A stretch of DNA of 64,000 nt, from positions 124,001 through 188,000 of the forward strand of contig NZ_BMCP01000001.1 of NCBI RefSeq assembly GCF_014635245.1, in the 5' to 3' direction. Made by a program: the position numbers and the translations under genes. Origin of the DNA: Agaricicola taiwanensis (GTDB lineage: Bacteria > Pseudomonadota > Alphaproteobacteria > Rhizobiales > Methylopilaceae). Positions 35,269-44,583 of the stretch are shown here, in pieces (positions within the stretch are counted from its first letter, which is position 1; each line of letters begins with the position of its first letter). Under the pieces are notes generated by a model that was not told the origin of the DNA, searched no databases, and saw nothing but the letters and a program-made list of their open reading frames with translations.

Positions 35269-36795
35269 ATGGATATCTTTGCAGATCTTTGGATGGGTCT
35301 GGCCGTCGCCGTTTCGCCCATCAATATTCTTTATCTGCTGGTGGGTGCCATGGTCGGCATGGTGGTCGGTGTCATCCCCGGCTTTGGACCATCGGCCGGC
35401 CTCGCGATCCTGCTGCCGGTGACGATGGGCATGGATCCTACCGGTGCGATCATGATGCTGGCGGCCATCTATTACGGTGCGATGTACGGCGGCACGATCA
35501 CCTCTATCCTGCTCAACACCCCCGGCGAATCCGCCACTGTCGCAAGTACATTCGATGGCTACCCACTGGCGAAGAAGGGTCGCGCCGGTCCTGCCCTGGT
35601 GATGCAGGCCGTCGCCTCCTTTGCCGGCGGAACCATCGGGGTGATGCTGCTGACAGTGCTCGCGCCCGCGTTTGCGCAGGTTGCGCGCAACTTTGGTCCG
35701 CCCGAATACTTCCTTCTGGCCATGCTGGGCATGATCACTCTTCTGGTGATGCTCGGGCACAACTGGAAGCTTGGCCTCATATCCGCGCTTATCGGTTTTG
35801 CTCTCGGTACGGTCGGCGTGGATCTTGAGACGGGCCAGAGCCGGTACACCTTTGGATCGGCCGAGCTCATTGGCGGCATAGAGTTCATTCCCATTGCCAT
35901 CGGCCTTTTTGGTTTGGGCGAACTCTTCTATTCCTTCTACGAAGGTGCCCATAAAACCGGCGCCGACAGGTTGATCCGATATAGCGAGGAAAAGCACTTC
36001 TGGCCGTCTCTCCACGACTGGGTCAGCACGCGCTTCACGATGATCCGGGGCTCACTCCTGGGCTTCGTGGTCGGCGTGATCCCCGGCGCCGGCGCGACGA
36101 TCGCGTCGCTTATGGCCTACTCGCTGGAACGGTCGGTCTCCAAGCGTCCGGAAAACTTCGGCAAGGGTGAAATGGCGGGCCTGGTGGCGCCAGAGGCGGC
36201 GAACAACGCCGCATCGTCCGGTGCCATGATCCCGCTTCTCACCCTCGGTATTCCCGGGTCCGGCTCGACGGCCGTCCTGCTCGCCGCCTTTCTGATGTGG
36301 GGCCTGCGCCCTGGACCGCTTTTCATGGAACAGAATGCGCCGCTCGCCTGGGGGTTCATCGCTTCCATGTATCTGGGAAACATGGCGCTGCTCGTGATCA
36401 ACATCTTCGCGATCCCGCTGTTCGTGCAGATCATCCGCATCCCTTACCGCATCCTCGCGCCCATCGTCGTGGTCATCTGCACGATCGGTACATTCAGCGT
36501 GGCCAGCTCGAACATCGAGATGTACCTGATGTTCGCGGCGGGCGTCGTCGGCTTCTTCATGCGGCTTTACGGCTATTCGCCCGCCGCCCTGCTTCTTGCT
36601 CTCGTTCTCGGACCTATGGCCGAGGAAGCACTGCGCCAGACGCTGATGATCTCACAGGGGTCTGCCACGATCTTCTTCGAACGGCCGGGTTCAAACTGGA
36701 TCATGGTGACCACGGTGGTCCTGCTGGTGGTACTGCCTCTGCTCCAGCGATTCGGACGCACCGCACGTGCCGACCCCGCTAGCGCTGGCGCGTGA
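35269..36795 (+). CDS. TctA-type tripartite tricarboxylate transporter large membrane subunit
   Basis: A 508-residue integral membrane protein with about 11-12 helices. The TctA hallmarks are VGVIPGFGPSAGLAILLPVT (about residue 32), AIYYGAMYGGTITSILLNTPGE (about 60-80) and the repeat VGVIPGAGATIASLMAYSLE in the second half. ATG at 35269 has AGGAG nine bases upstream and is preferred over 35227. A hairpin terminator follows at 36842-36867. Confidence 0.95.
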   Translation: MDIFADLWMGLAVAVSPINILYLLVGAMVGMVVGVIPGFGPSAGLAILLPVTMGMDPTGAIMMLAAIYYGAMYGGTITSILLNTPGESATVASTFDGYPLAKKGRAGPALVMQAVASFAGGTIGVMLLTVLAPAFAQVARNFGPPEYFLLAMLGMITLLVMLGHNWKLGLISALIGFALGTVGVDLETGQSRYTFGSAELIGGIEFIPIAIGLFGLGELFYSFYEGAHKTGADRLIRYSEEKHFWPSLHDWVSTRFTMIRGSLLGFVVGVIPGAGATIASLMAYSLERSVSKRPENFGKGEMAGLVAPEAANNAASSGAMIPLLTLGIPGSGSTAVLLAAFLMWGLRPGPLFMEQNAPLAWGFIASMYLGNMALLVINIFAIPLFVQIIRIPYRILAPIVVVICTIGTFSVASSNIEMYLMFAAGVVGFFMRLYGYSPAALLLALVLGPMAEEALRQTLMISQGSATIFFERPGSNWIMVTTVVLLVVLPLLQRFGRTARADPASAGA

Positions 36796-36841
36796 GGAGC
36801 TATCTCTGGATAGCAGTTCAGACGCTGCGGACGCGTTTGGA

Positions 36842-36873
36842 GACCGGAGAGCCGATGCTCTCCGGTCCGCTTT
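36842..36873. terminator. terminator between tctA and the convergent transporter operon
   Basis: GACCGGAGAGC (36842-36852), loop CGAT, GCTCTCCGGTC (36857-36867) form a perfect 11-bp stem; CGCTTT follows on the forward strand. It lies between convergent genes and ends just before the stop of the binding-protein gene at 36877. Confidence 0.75.
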
Positions 36874-36876
36874 CCG

Positions 36877-37956
36877 TCAGCTCAGGAGCCACTCGCTGAA
36901 GCGTACATCCGCTTTTGCCTTGTGCTCGCCCCAGAACGCATCATTCACTGCGACAGTCTTCGCCAGATTGTCCGGGAACGACGGCAAGGCGGGCGCTCGT
37001 TTCTCATCTATGAACTTGTAGGCGCCGGGGTTGGTCGGGCCGTTGCTCAATTCCTTGGTGTAGGCGGCCTGCCGGTCGGCCCTGGCGCAGAACTTGACGA
37101 ACTGGCGTGCAAGATCGGCCTTGGGCGCGCCCTTCGGGATGCACCAGCCCTCCACGCTGTAGAAGCCACCTTCCCAATCGATGGCCACCGGCACGCCGTT
37201 GTCGATGGCAGTCTGGGCCCGGGCGTTCGGCATGGGACAGATATCGACCTCCCCGGTCTGAATGATCTGGGTGCTCTGAGGCGCTGAATCCCACCAGACC
37301 TGAACCTGCGGCTTGATCTCGTCCAGCTTCTTGAAGGCCCGGTCCCAGCCCTCTGCCGTGGACAGAACCTTGTAGATATCATCACCCGGCGCAACGCCGT
37401 CGGCACGCAGGGCGACCTCGATGGAATCGCGTGCGAAACGGCGCATGCCGCGTCCGCCGGGCAGTTCCTTGTCCCAGAGGCTGGCGAAGGATTTGACGTT
37501 CTTCATCCGGTCGGACCGGTACGCCAGGATGAAGGTGTACAGGCCGTTGCCGACGAAGAACGGGGTTTTCATGTTGGCGGGGATGGCGGCGACATCGTCC
37601 CCACCGAGGTCGAGGTCCTCCACCAGATCGGACTTCTTCAGAAAGTCCGCGATGTCGGCGGAGATGCCTCCGCTGAGATCCCAATTGTAGCTCTTGGTTT
37701 CCACCTGCGCCTTGAACTCGGCGGCCGGATAGCCGCGCCGGGCGACCGATGTCACCGCGATGCCGGTTTCCTTCGTGAAAGGTTCGTAGAAGGCCTCCTT
37801 GAAGGCCGTGGTATAGGCACCGCCCGGATCTGCGCAGACCAAGGTCTGTGCAGCTTGGGACGGGCGCCACAGCCAGGGCAGAGCGACGCCGGCGGCACCG
37901 GCAGTCATGGCACCTTTGATGAGGGTGCGGCGAGATAGGTTCAACGTGTCACTCAT
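36877..37956 (-). CDS. ABC transporter substrate-binding protein (PotD/spermidine-putrescine-like)
   Basis: A 359-residue periplasmic binding protein with a twin-arginine-like signal peptide: SRRTLIKGAMTAGAAGVALP around residues 8-27, so export by Tat is likely. The mature protein fits the spermidine/putrescine/iron-type family 1 binding fold (YTTAFKEAFYEPFTKETGI, WWDSAPQSTQIIQTGEVDICP, GAYKFIDEKRAPALPSFPDNL). The first ATG at 37956 is preferred over TTG at 37971. It is last in the transcribed order of the operon: racemase-like, demethylase, oxidase, ATPase, permease, binding protein. Confidence 0.9.
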   Translation of the reverse strand: MSDTLNLSRRTLIKGAMTAGAAGVALPWLWRPSQAAQTLVCADPGGAYTTAFKEAFYEPFTKETGIAVTSVARRGYPAAEFKAQVETKSYNWDLSGGISADIADFLKKSDLVEDLDLGGDDVAAIPANMKTPFFVGNGLYTFILAYRSDRMKNVKSFASLWDKELPGGRGMRRFARDSIEVALRADGVAPGDDIYKVLSTAEGWDRAFKKLDEIKPQVQVWWDSAPQSTQIIQTGEVDICPMPNARAQTAIDNGVPVAIDWEGGFYSVEGWCIPKGAPKADLARQFVKFCARADRQAAYTKELSNGPTNPGAYKFIDEKRAPALPSFPDNLAKTVAVNDAFWGEHKAKADVRFSEWLLS

Positions 37957-37989
37957 GGTTCTGCGCTCCAACGGTTCCGGTATCAGGGC

Positions 37990-39807
37990 TTATCTTCGAC
38001 GGCTTCTGCGTCCGACGAACTCGGCAATCAGGATGATGGCGGCAACGAAAACGAGCATCAGCGTGGAGACCGCCGCCAGAGTAGGGCTGATGTTGAGAAG
38101 AGCTTCCGACCACATCTGCCGAGGCAGTGTCGTGGCGATGCCACCGCTTACGAAGAGGGCGATGGTCAACTCATCGAACGACCGGACAAAAGCGAACAGG
38201 AATGCGGTGATCAGGCCGGTGCGTATAAGCGGAAAGGTGATGTAGCGGAAGGTCCGGGCCTGGTCCGCGCCCAGCGTCCAGGCAGCCTGGTCGAGCCGCT
38301 GGTCGTAGTTCTTCAGCACGGCCATCACGGTGATGATGACGTAGGGCAGCGTGAAGACGGTATGGCCGATGACAAGACCGATATTGGTGCCGATCAGCCC
38401 GACATAGGAGTAGGCGTAGAACAGCGCCACGGCGACCACGATGTGCGGCAGGATGATGGGCGACAGGATGAAGGCGATGATCGCCGTCTTGCCCGCGATC
38501 TGCTGACGGGACAGGAAGAAGGCGGCGGGAGTGCCGAGAACGACCGACAACATGGCCGTGCTGAGCCCAACCCCGACAGAGCGAAGAGTGGCCTCCTGCC
38601 AAATGGCGGAGCTGAAATAGGCCTCGTACCACTGCAATGAGAATCCACGCGGCGGCCAGCCGAAGAAGCTGTTTTCCGAGAACGACAGCGGGATGACGAA
38701 GAAGGTCGGAACCGCAAGAAAGATGATCACGGCCAGACCGACCAGCCAACGTGCGGTCATGCGCTGGCCGCCGGGCCGATCGTATTTCGGCCGGAACAGC
38801 ATATGGAATCCATGGCCGATGCCCCAGCCGATCCAGCTGATCCCGGCGATGAACCGGCGGCCGATGTCGGAGCCCAGGCGCGAGAGAAGGCCGTCGCGTC
38901 CACGGCTCTTGCCGTAGCTGGCGCCACCGGTCAGTGCCGACATGCCAAGCACGCGGTCGAACAGATAGAAGATGCTGAAGGCGGCCACGAGAAGCATGAC
39001 CGATATGGCCCCGGCGAAGCCCCAGTTCAGCATTTCCTCGATCTGGATGATGATGAGCTGCGCCATCATCATTTCACGCGGGCTGCCAAGAAGCGTTGGC
39101 GTGATGAAGAACCCCATCGCGGTGATGAAGACCAGCAGGCCGGCTGCGGCGACGCCCGGCAGGGACAGCGGGAAATAGATGCGCCAGAACGAGTGGGAGG
39201 TGCCCGCGCCCAGCGTCGAGGCCGCCCTTGTCAGGTTGGGATTGATGCTCTGCATCACCGAGAGCATGGTCAGGATGGCGATCGGCAGCATGGCGTGCGA
39301 CATGCCGACCATGACGCCGAAGAAGTTGTACATCAGCTTCAGCGGCTGCTCGATGACCCCCAGCGAAGCCATCCACTGATTGAGGACGCCGTCGCGCCCC
39401 AGCAGCAGCATCCAGGCGAAGCTGCGCACCAGGAAACTGGTCCAGAACGGCACCATGACCCATATCAGCAAGCCGCTGCGGGAGGCCGGAGAGACGGACG
39501 CCAGGAGATAGGCGACCGGATAGCCCGCAACGATGCAGATCAGCGTGGTCCAGAGCGCGATACTGAAGGTGTTCTTGAGCACGTTGAAATAAAGCGTGGT
39601 GCTGAACAGGCGCTCGTAATGGTCAAGATTGATCTCGCCGCCGGCATCCACGATGCTGAGCCAGAGCAACTGGCTGACCGGTATCAGAAAGACGATCAGA
39701 AGGAAGATCGACGTCGGCAGCAGTGGCCACAGTCGCCGGAATTTAGCCGACCGCAGGCCGGAGTCCGCCCTGGCGGGAAGCGGCGCCCTGAGTGCGGTAT
39801 CACTCAT
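37990..39807 (-). CDS. ABC transporter permease, fusion of two permease domains
   Basis: A 605-residue protein that joins two MetI-type permease domains. Domain 1 (about 25-310; WPLLPTSIFLLIVFLIPVSQLLW at the start, TRAASTLGAGTSHSFWRIYFPL as the EAA-like loop) corresponds to PotB; after a ~60-residue linker, domain 2 (about 355-600; LDQAAWTLGADQARTFRYITFPL is its EAA loop) corresponds to PotC. In most polyamine-type systems these are two genes. It overlaps the ATPase gene by eight bases. Confidence 0.9.
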   Translation of the reverse strand: MSDTALRAPLPARADSGLRSAKFRRLWPLLPTSIFLLIVFLIPVSQLLWLSIVDAGGEINLDHYERLFSTTLYFNVLKNTFSIALWTTLICIVAGYPVAYLLASVSPASRSGLLIWVMVPFWTSFLVRSFAWMLLLGRDGVLNQWMASLGVIEQPLKLMYNFFGVMVGMSHAMLPIAILTMLSVMQSINPNLTRAASTLGAGTSHSFWRIYFPLSLPGVAAAGLLVFITAMGFFITPTLLGSPREMMMAQLIIIQIEEMLNWGFAGAISVMLLVAAFSIFYLFDRVLGMSALTGGASYGKSRGRDGLLSRLGSDIGRRFIAGISWIGWGIGHGFHMLFRPKYDRPGGQRMTARWLVGLAVIIFLAVPTFFVIPLSFSENSFFGWPPRGFSLQWYEAYFSSAIWQEATLRSVGVGLSTAMLSVVLGTPAAFFLSRQQIAGKTAIIAFILSPIILPHIVVAVALFYAYSYVGLIGTNIGLVIGHTVFTLPYVIITVMAVLKNYDQRLDQAAWTLGADQARTFRYITFPLIRTGLITAFLFAFVRSFDELTIALFVSGGIATTLPRQMWSEALLNISPTLAAVSTLMLVFVAAIILIAEFVGRRSRRR

Positions 39808-40900
39808 GGCCGACGCTCCGTCCGGGCAGCACCACGGTGCGGGCGGCAGGCCAGCCGATCCGTATGGTGTCGCCGCTGATGGCGCTGCGGGTTGGCGCGG
39901 TGGTCAGCTGCGTGAAGGTCACGTCGGTGCCGTCGGCCAGCTCGCCGAAATATTTGGTCACCGGACCGACCATGACGCTGTTCCGGACCCGCACTTCTGC
40001 CGCGTTCTCGGCATGTTCGTCCGACCGCAGAAGCGTGATGTGCTCGGGGCGCACCATGATCGACAGCTCATCGGTGCCACTGCGGCGCGGATCGTTCGTC
40101 CGCGGCGCGCGGATCATGCCGCCGCCAGGCCCCTCATAGGTATCGAAGTCGGTGTCCTGATCCTTGATTCTGACGGGAAACATGTTGGCGCCGCCCAGGA
40201 ACAGCGCGGTGAAGATGCTTTTGGGCTCGAAATACAGATCGTTGGGCGTGCCGATCTGCTCGATCTGGCCATCGTTCATCAGGCAGATGCGGTCCGACAT
40301 GGACATGGCCTCTTCCTGATCATGCGTGACGTAGAGGATCGTGGTCTTCAGCTCCTCGTGGAGCATCTTGATCTCGATCTGCATCTGGTCACGAAGCTTC
40401 TTGTCGAGCGCTCCCAGGGGCTCGTCCATGAGGACGATGGAGGGTTGGTACACGGTGCAGCGCGCCAGGGCGATGCGCTGCTGCTGCCCGCCCGACAGCT
40501 CACTGGGAAACCGTTCAGCCACATGCGGCAACCGCACGATCTCCAGGATCCGCTTCACCTTGCGGTCGATCTCGGCGGCGGGCATGCGGCGCATGCGCAG
40601 CGGAAAGGCGATGTTTTCGTAGATCGTCAGATGCGGGAACAGGGCATAGTTCTGGAACACCATGCCGATGTCACGCTGATGACTGGGCGCAAAAGTAGAC
40701 AGAACGCCGTCGATACGGATCTCTCCACCGTCCGGCAGCACCAGGCCAGCCAGTGTCATCAGCAGCGTTGTCTTGCCTGAGCCGGAGGGTCCGAGCAGCG
40801 TCAGGAACTCGCCTTCCGGCACCTCAAGCGACGTCTCCTTCAGGGCCATCACAGACCCATAGGACTTCCAAACGTTCTTGATGCTGAGTTTGCTTTTCAT
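39800..40900 (-). CDS. ABC transporter ATP-binding protein (PotA-like)
   Basis: A 366-residue ATPase with Walker A GPSGSGKTTLL (about residue 36), signature LSGGQQQRIALAR and Walker B IVLMDEPLGALD, followed by a C-terminal TOBE/OB domain (about 245-360) as in PotA. Its stop lies inside the start of the fused permease; its own start overlaps the stop of the oxidase gene (ATGA), so the genes are coupled. Confidence 0.93.
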   Translation of the reverse strand: MKSKLSIKNVWKSYGSVMALKETSLEVPEGEFLTLLGPSGSGKTTLLMTLAGLVLPDGGEIRIDGVLSTFAPSHQRDIGMVFQNYALFPHLTIYENIAFPLRMRRMPAAEIDRKVKRILEIVRLPHVAERFPSELSGGQQQRIALARCTVYQPSIVLMDEPLGALDKKLRDQMQIEIKMLHEELKTTILYVTHDQEEAMSMSDRICLMNDGQIEQIGTPNDLYFEPKSIFTALFLGGANMFPVRIKDQDTDFDTYEGPGGGMIRAPRTNDPRRSGTDELSIMVRPEHITLLRSDEHAENAAEVRVRNSVMVGPVTKYFGELADGTDVTFTQLTTAPTRSAISGDTIRIGWPAARTVVLPGRSVGHE

Positions 40901-42447
40901 GACAGAGCCAGTCCTTCGGCTTCGCCCTTGGGGGCGGCTATGGTTGTGTGCGGCGCGGCGCTCCAGCCCGGGCCGTGCAGGTGATGCGCCTGCGCCAGGA
41001 AGCTCGCGATCTCATCATCGCGGCCGCTATCCTCCCAGCTGAGATCGTCCATCAGCTGATGCAGCACCGCCCTCTGCGCCTCCGGTGCAAGCCCGGCCTC
41101 CCAGCCGACCCCGGCGCGCCGGAAGGCGGCGTCGTAAAGCGTCACGGCATGCTCGCGCGGCCGGGATGTGCCCGGCGCACTGTCGTGCGAGGCATATGAC
41201 GATGGGCGCGCCGGACCTGAGGCAGGAATCCTGCCTGCCACGATCCGCGCCATGTCGCGGCCGCCCGATCGGTGGTTCATGACGGAGCCCATGGTCATGG
41301 CGAAGACGCCGGGGAGGCCGTCGGCCGCCAGGTCATGGATGTCGCGCGACCGTTTGCCGAAGGGCATCATCGGGTCGTAGGTCAGCGGGCGCACGCCGGA
41401 CCAGGTGAACACGACATCCGATGCCTTTATCCCGGCACCTGGCAGCATGAGATTTGCCTCACGCACGAGCCAGCCGATATCTTCCGGCGTGGTATGAATG
41501 TCGTCCAGATCGCCTTCGTAGAGGGTTTCAGTCGGGCCGAAGTAATGATAGCCGCGCCAAGGCACACAGTAGAACGGCTCGTTCTTGCTGTTGATGATGG
41601 CAAGCCCGTAGTCGCGGCACTCCTCGGGCAATTTGACCACGATGTGGGCGCCCTTCGTGCCAAGAATCCTGCGGCTGGCCGCCGGTGCGGCCTCGCGGTT
41701 GATCTGATCGATCCAGATACCGCCCATGTTGAGGACGATCTTGCCGGTAACCGTGACCTCCTCGCTGTCGACCAGCATATCCGACAGGCCCACGGTCCAG
41801 GCCTCGCCAGTGCGAGTGAGCAGCCGCGCGGAGGTGTAATTTCGCACGGTGGCGCCAAGGCGCTCGGCGTCCATGACGTTGTCGATGCAGAGGCGCTCCG
41901 GCCAGTCCATCTGGTATTCACGGAAGAGCGCCACGGCTTCCAGACTGCCGTAATGATCACCGAGCCAACGGATCAGCGGCAATTCCTTCGCCCGTTCCGC
42001 CGACACGCGTCTGTAATCGAGCGGAGGGTTTGCGGGGCCAAGGCGCTTCAGCACCGCGAAGGCGGCATCGAGATGCCAACCGCGATAAAGACCGCCCTTG
42101 TAGATCGGGAAGGCGAAGTTCATGGCCCGCGTACGAGCAGGAGAGGTCTCGACGAGTTCGGCGCGCGCCTGCATGGCAAGGCGCGCCATCCGCAGTGCAA
42201 TGGCGAGACGCTTTGGGTGCCGCACAAAATCCATAAGCGAGCGTCCCGGCGCCAGATAGCGCAGCCCGCAGTGCAGAAGCCGACTGGAGCGGCTGGTGGA
42301 GCCGGAGGCAAAGTCGCCCTTGTCCACCAGCAGCACGGTGTAGCCGGCAGCGGCCAGATGCTGGGCCGCGCTGGAACCGTTGATGCCGCCACCGATCACG
42401 ACAACATCATAGGTCTTGCCCTGCAATGAGGTGATGGGCGCGCGCAT
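40897..42447 (-). CDS. FAD-dependent oxidase/dehydrogenase of the GlpD family
   Basis: A 516-residue FAD protein. The Rossmann motif VVVIGGGINGSSAAQHLAAAGY (about residue 14-35) is followed by the GlpD signature DKGDFASGSTSRSSRLLHCGLRYL (about 44-68). Family members oxidise glycerol 3-phosphate or similar hydroxy compounds; the operon context (PotABCD-type transporter and a demethylase) suggests another substrate. ATG at 42447 has AGAGGAG six bases upstream; the ATG at 42453 would sit on that site. It starts 12 bases after the demethylase stop (reverse strand). Confidence 0.85.
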   Translation of the reverse strand: MRAPITSLQGKTYDVVVIGGGINGSSAAQHLAAAGYTVLLVDKGDFASGSTSRSSRLLHCGLRYLAPGRSLMDFVRHPKRLAIALRMARLAMQARAELVETSPARTRAMNFAFPIYKGGLYRGWHLDAAFAVLKRLGPANPPLDYRRVSAERAKELPLIRWLGDHYGSLEAVALFREYQMDWPERLCIDNVMDAERLGATVRNYTSARLLTRTGEAWTVGLSDMLVDSEEVTVTGKIVLNMGGIWIDQINREAAPAASRRILGTKGAHIVVKLPEECRDYGLAIINSKNEPFYCVPWRGYHYFGPTETLYEGDLDDIHTTPEDIGWLVREANLMLPGAGIKASDVVFTWSGVRPLTYDPMMPFGKRSRDIHDLAADGLPGVFAMTMGSVMNHRSGGRDMARIVAGRIPASGPARPSSYASHDSAPGTSRPREHAVTLYDAAFRRAGVGWEAGLAPEAQRAVLHQLMDDLSWEDSGRDDEIASFLAQAHHLHGPGWSAAPHTTIAAPKGEAEGLALS

Positions 42448-42459
42448 CGGCATCTCCTC

Positions 42460-44574
42460 TCAGAGCGCCCGGGCGACGCGCATGGCGTCGAGCACCGCGG
42501 AGTGGATGTTGCGGCTGGCGACGGCATCGCCGATGCGGTGGAGCTCGAAGCGGCCGGGGTTGTCTTGCCGCCTCTGAGCCTGGCCGGCCAGCAGCGCCGC
42601 GATATCGGTGACGCCGTCGTTGGTCGAGATTGAGGTCAGCGACTTGAACACCTCGTCCATGGGAACCGTCCCATGTTCCACCACCACCTGATCGGTGATC
42701 ACGGTCTCGGTTTCCAGCGTCACGTCATTGAGGAAAAGCGCGGCCAGCTTGTTGCCCTCGCGCCGCACCTCGACAAGGCGGCGGTCGAAGAAGGGACGGA
42801 TGCCCAAGCTGTAGAACTGCTTTTTCCAGGTGACGCGCTCGGCGTAAGTCAGCTCAACGGCCAGATAGCCGTCGATGGAGAAATAGTCGACGCGGCGGCC
42901 ATCGGCAGCGACCTTCTCGGCCACCTGCGGACCGGGATGACGGCCCGTGCCGTCGAACACCACGACATGCTCACGCGCGGTCGCGCTCCCATCCAGAATG
43001 TCCCAGGCGCTGGTGCAAAGCTCCGCGCCGACGATCCAGTCGAGGTCGGGGACGCCGCCAGTTGCGATGATCACGGCATCGGGCTCTTCGGCCAGCACAT
43101 CGTCCATTTCGGCATAGAGATTGGTGCGGCAGTCGACCTTCAGGCGTTCCAGCTGAGCGACCCGCCAATCGATGATGCCGCGCAAATCGCGCCGCCAGGA
43201 ATGGCGGCTGCCGATCAACACCTGGCCGCCCAGTTCGGCAGCCGCCTCGAACAAGACGACCTTGTGGCCGCGCTCGGCCGCAACACGTGCCGCTTCCAGT
43301 CCGGCCGGACCGCCGCCGACGACAACCACCTTCCGGCCGGGCGCGGTCGCGCGGGCGATGGTGTGGGACATTTCGGTCTCGCGTCCGGTGACCGCATTGT
43401 GGAGGCATTTCGGACGATAGCCGGACATGCAGTGGCTGGCGCCGACACAGGGACGGATTTGGTCTTCCTCGCCCGCCAAGATCTTCTTGACGATATGCGG
43501 ATCTGCGATATGGGCTCGCGTCATGCCGGCCATGTCGAGATGGCCCTGGCCCACGGCATGGCGGGCCGAAGCGACATCGGCCATGCGGGCGGCGTGGAAC
43601 ACCGGCACGCCCACCTCGCGCTTGAAGGCGCCGACCGCCGCGACCCAGGGCGCCAGGGGCGTGCCCATGGAGGGCATATTGTCCCGGGCCAGCGCAAGCT
43701 CGGTATCCATCTTGCCATAGATGGCGTTGAAGAAATCGAGGTCGCCCTCGCTCTGGAGGATCTGCGCGGTGGCGATACATTCCTCCAGGGTAAGGCCGCC
43801 GGTCGGCCCCTCATCCACCACGAAACGCATGCCGACGATGAAGTCGTCTCCCACCTGGCGGCGGATTTCCTGGTGCACCATGATTGGAAAGCGGCAGCGA
43901 TTTTCCAGCGATCCGCCGAAACGATCGGTGCGTCGGTTGGTCAGCGGCGAAAGGAACTGGCCGATGAGGTGTCCGCCCGCCAGCGTCTCGATCCCGTCGA
44001 GGCCACCCTCCTTGCAGCGCAGAGCCGCCGCACCGTAGGCCTTCACGACCCGCGCGATGTCATGCTCATCCATTTCCTTGGGGAAGCTGCGGTGCAGGGT
44101 TTCGCGGATGGCCGATGGCCCGATGGTGGGCAGCCAGTCTCCGCCATAGGGATCGCCGCGACGGCCGAGGTGAGTGATCTGGCACATCAGCGCGGCGCCC
44201 TGCGCGTGTATTCGCTCGGAGAATCGCTGAAGATGCGGAATGATGCCGTCGTCACCGACGTTGAGCTGGCGGAAGATGTTGGGCGAATCCCGATCGACGT
44301 TGGACGATCCGCCGAACATGGTCAGCGCTATGCCGCCCCGCGCCTTCTCCTCATGATAGGCCTGATAGCGGTCGGTGGGGTAACCGCCCTCCTCCAGTCC
44401 GCAGGCGTGGCTGGTGCTCATGAAGCGATTGCGCAGCCGCAACCGCTTGATGGTCAGCGGCCGGAGCAGTGGATCCCGGGACAGACTTTCAACTTCTGAT
44501 GTGTTCTGCTCGGCTAACGCGGTATCGGACACGGGGGACGCACCTTCTGTTTCGGACTGGTCGGACGGAGGCAC
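42460..44574 (-). CDS. old-yellow-enzyme/TMADH-type FMN-FAD-FeS dehydrogenase (amine demethylase-like)
   Basis: A 704-residue multidomain enzyme. Residues about 35-370 are a TIM barrel of the old-yellow-enzyme type (QITHLGRRG, LSPLTNRRTDRFGGSLENR, MAGMTRAHIADPH), about 375-395 is the iron-sulphur segment (C376, C382, C390), and about 412-700 is an FAD/NAD-type domain (VVVVGGGPAGLEAARVAAERG). This is the layout of trimethylamine dehydrogenase and of N-methylproline (stachydrine-type) demethylases. The canonical second cysteine is Ala379. GTG at 44574 is the annotated start, low certainty; GTG at 44532 is possible. A substrate with an N-methyl group is inferred, not shown. Confidence 0.85.
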   Translation of the reverse strand: MPPSDQSETEGASPVSDTALAEQNTSEVESLSRDPLLRPLTIKRLRLRNRFMSTSHACGLEEGGYPTDRYQAYHEEKARGGIALTMFGGSSNVDRDSPNIFRQLNVGDDGIIPHLQRFSERIHAQGAALMCQITHLGRRGDPYGGDWLPTIGPSAIRETLHRSFPKEMDEHDIARVVKAYGAAALRCKEGGLDGIETLAGGHLIGQFLSPLTNRRTDRFGGSLENRCRFPIMVHQEIRRQVGDDFIVGMRFVVDEGPTGGLTLEECIATAQILQSEGDLDFFNAIYGKMDTELALARDNMPSMGTPLAPWVAAVGAFKREVGVPVFHAARMADVASARHAVGQGHLDMAGMTRAHIADPHIVKKILAGEEDQIRPCVGASHCMSGYRPKCLHNAVTGRETEMSHTIARATAPGRKVVVVGGGPAGLEAARVAAERGHKVVLFEAAAELGGQVLIGSRHSWRRDLRGIIDWRVAQLERLKVDCRTNLYAEMDDVLAEEPDAVIIATGGVPDLDWIVGAELCTSAWDILDGSATAREHVVVFDGTGRHPGPQVAEKVAADGRRVDYFSIDGYLAVELTYAERVTWKKQFYSLGIRPFFDRRLVEVRREGNKLAALFLNDVTLETETVITDQVVVEHGTVPMDEVFKSLTSISTNDGVTDIAALLAGQAQRRQDNPGRFELHRIGDAVASRNIHSAVLDAMRVARAL

Positions 44575-44583
44575 TGCGGGGCG

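Noticed and set aside
42673-44499. Forward-strand frame of 608 codons opposite the demethylase
   Set aside because: Antisense to a recognised multidomain enzyme; no domain of its own.
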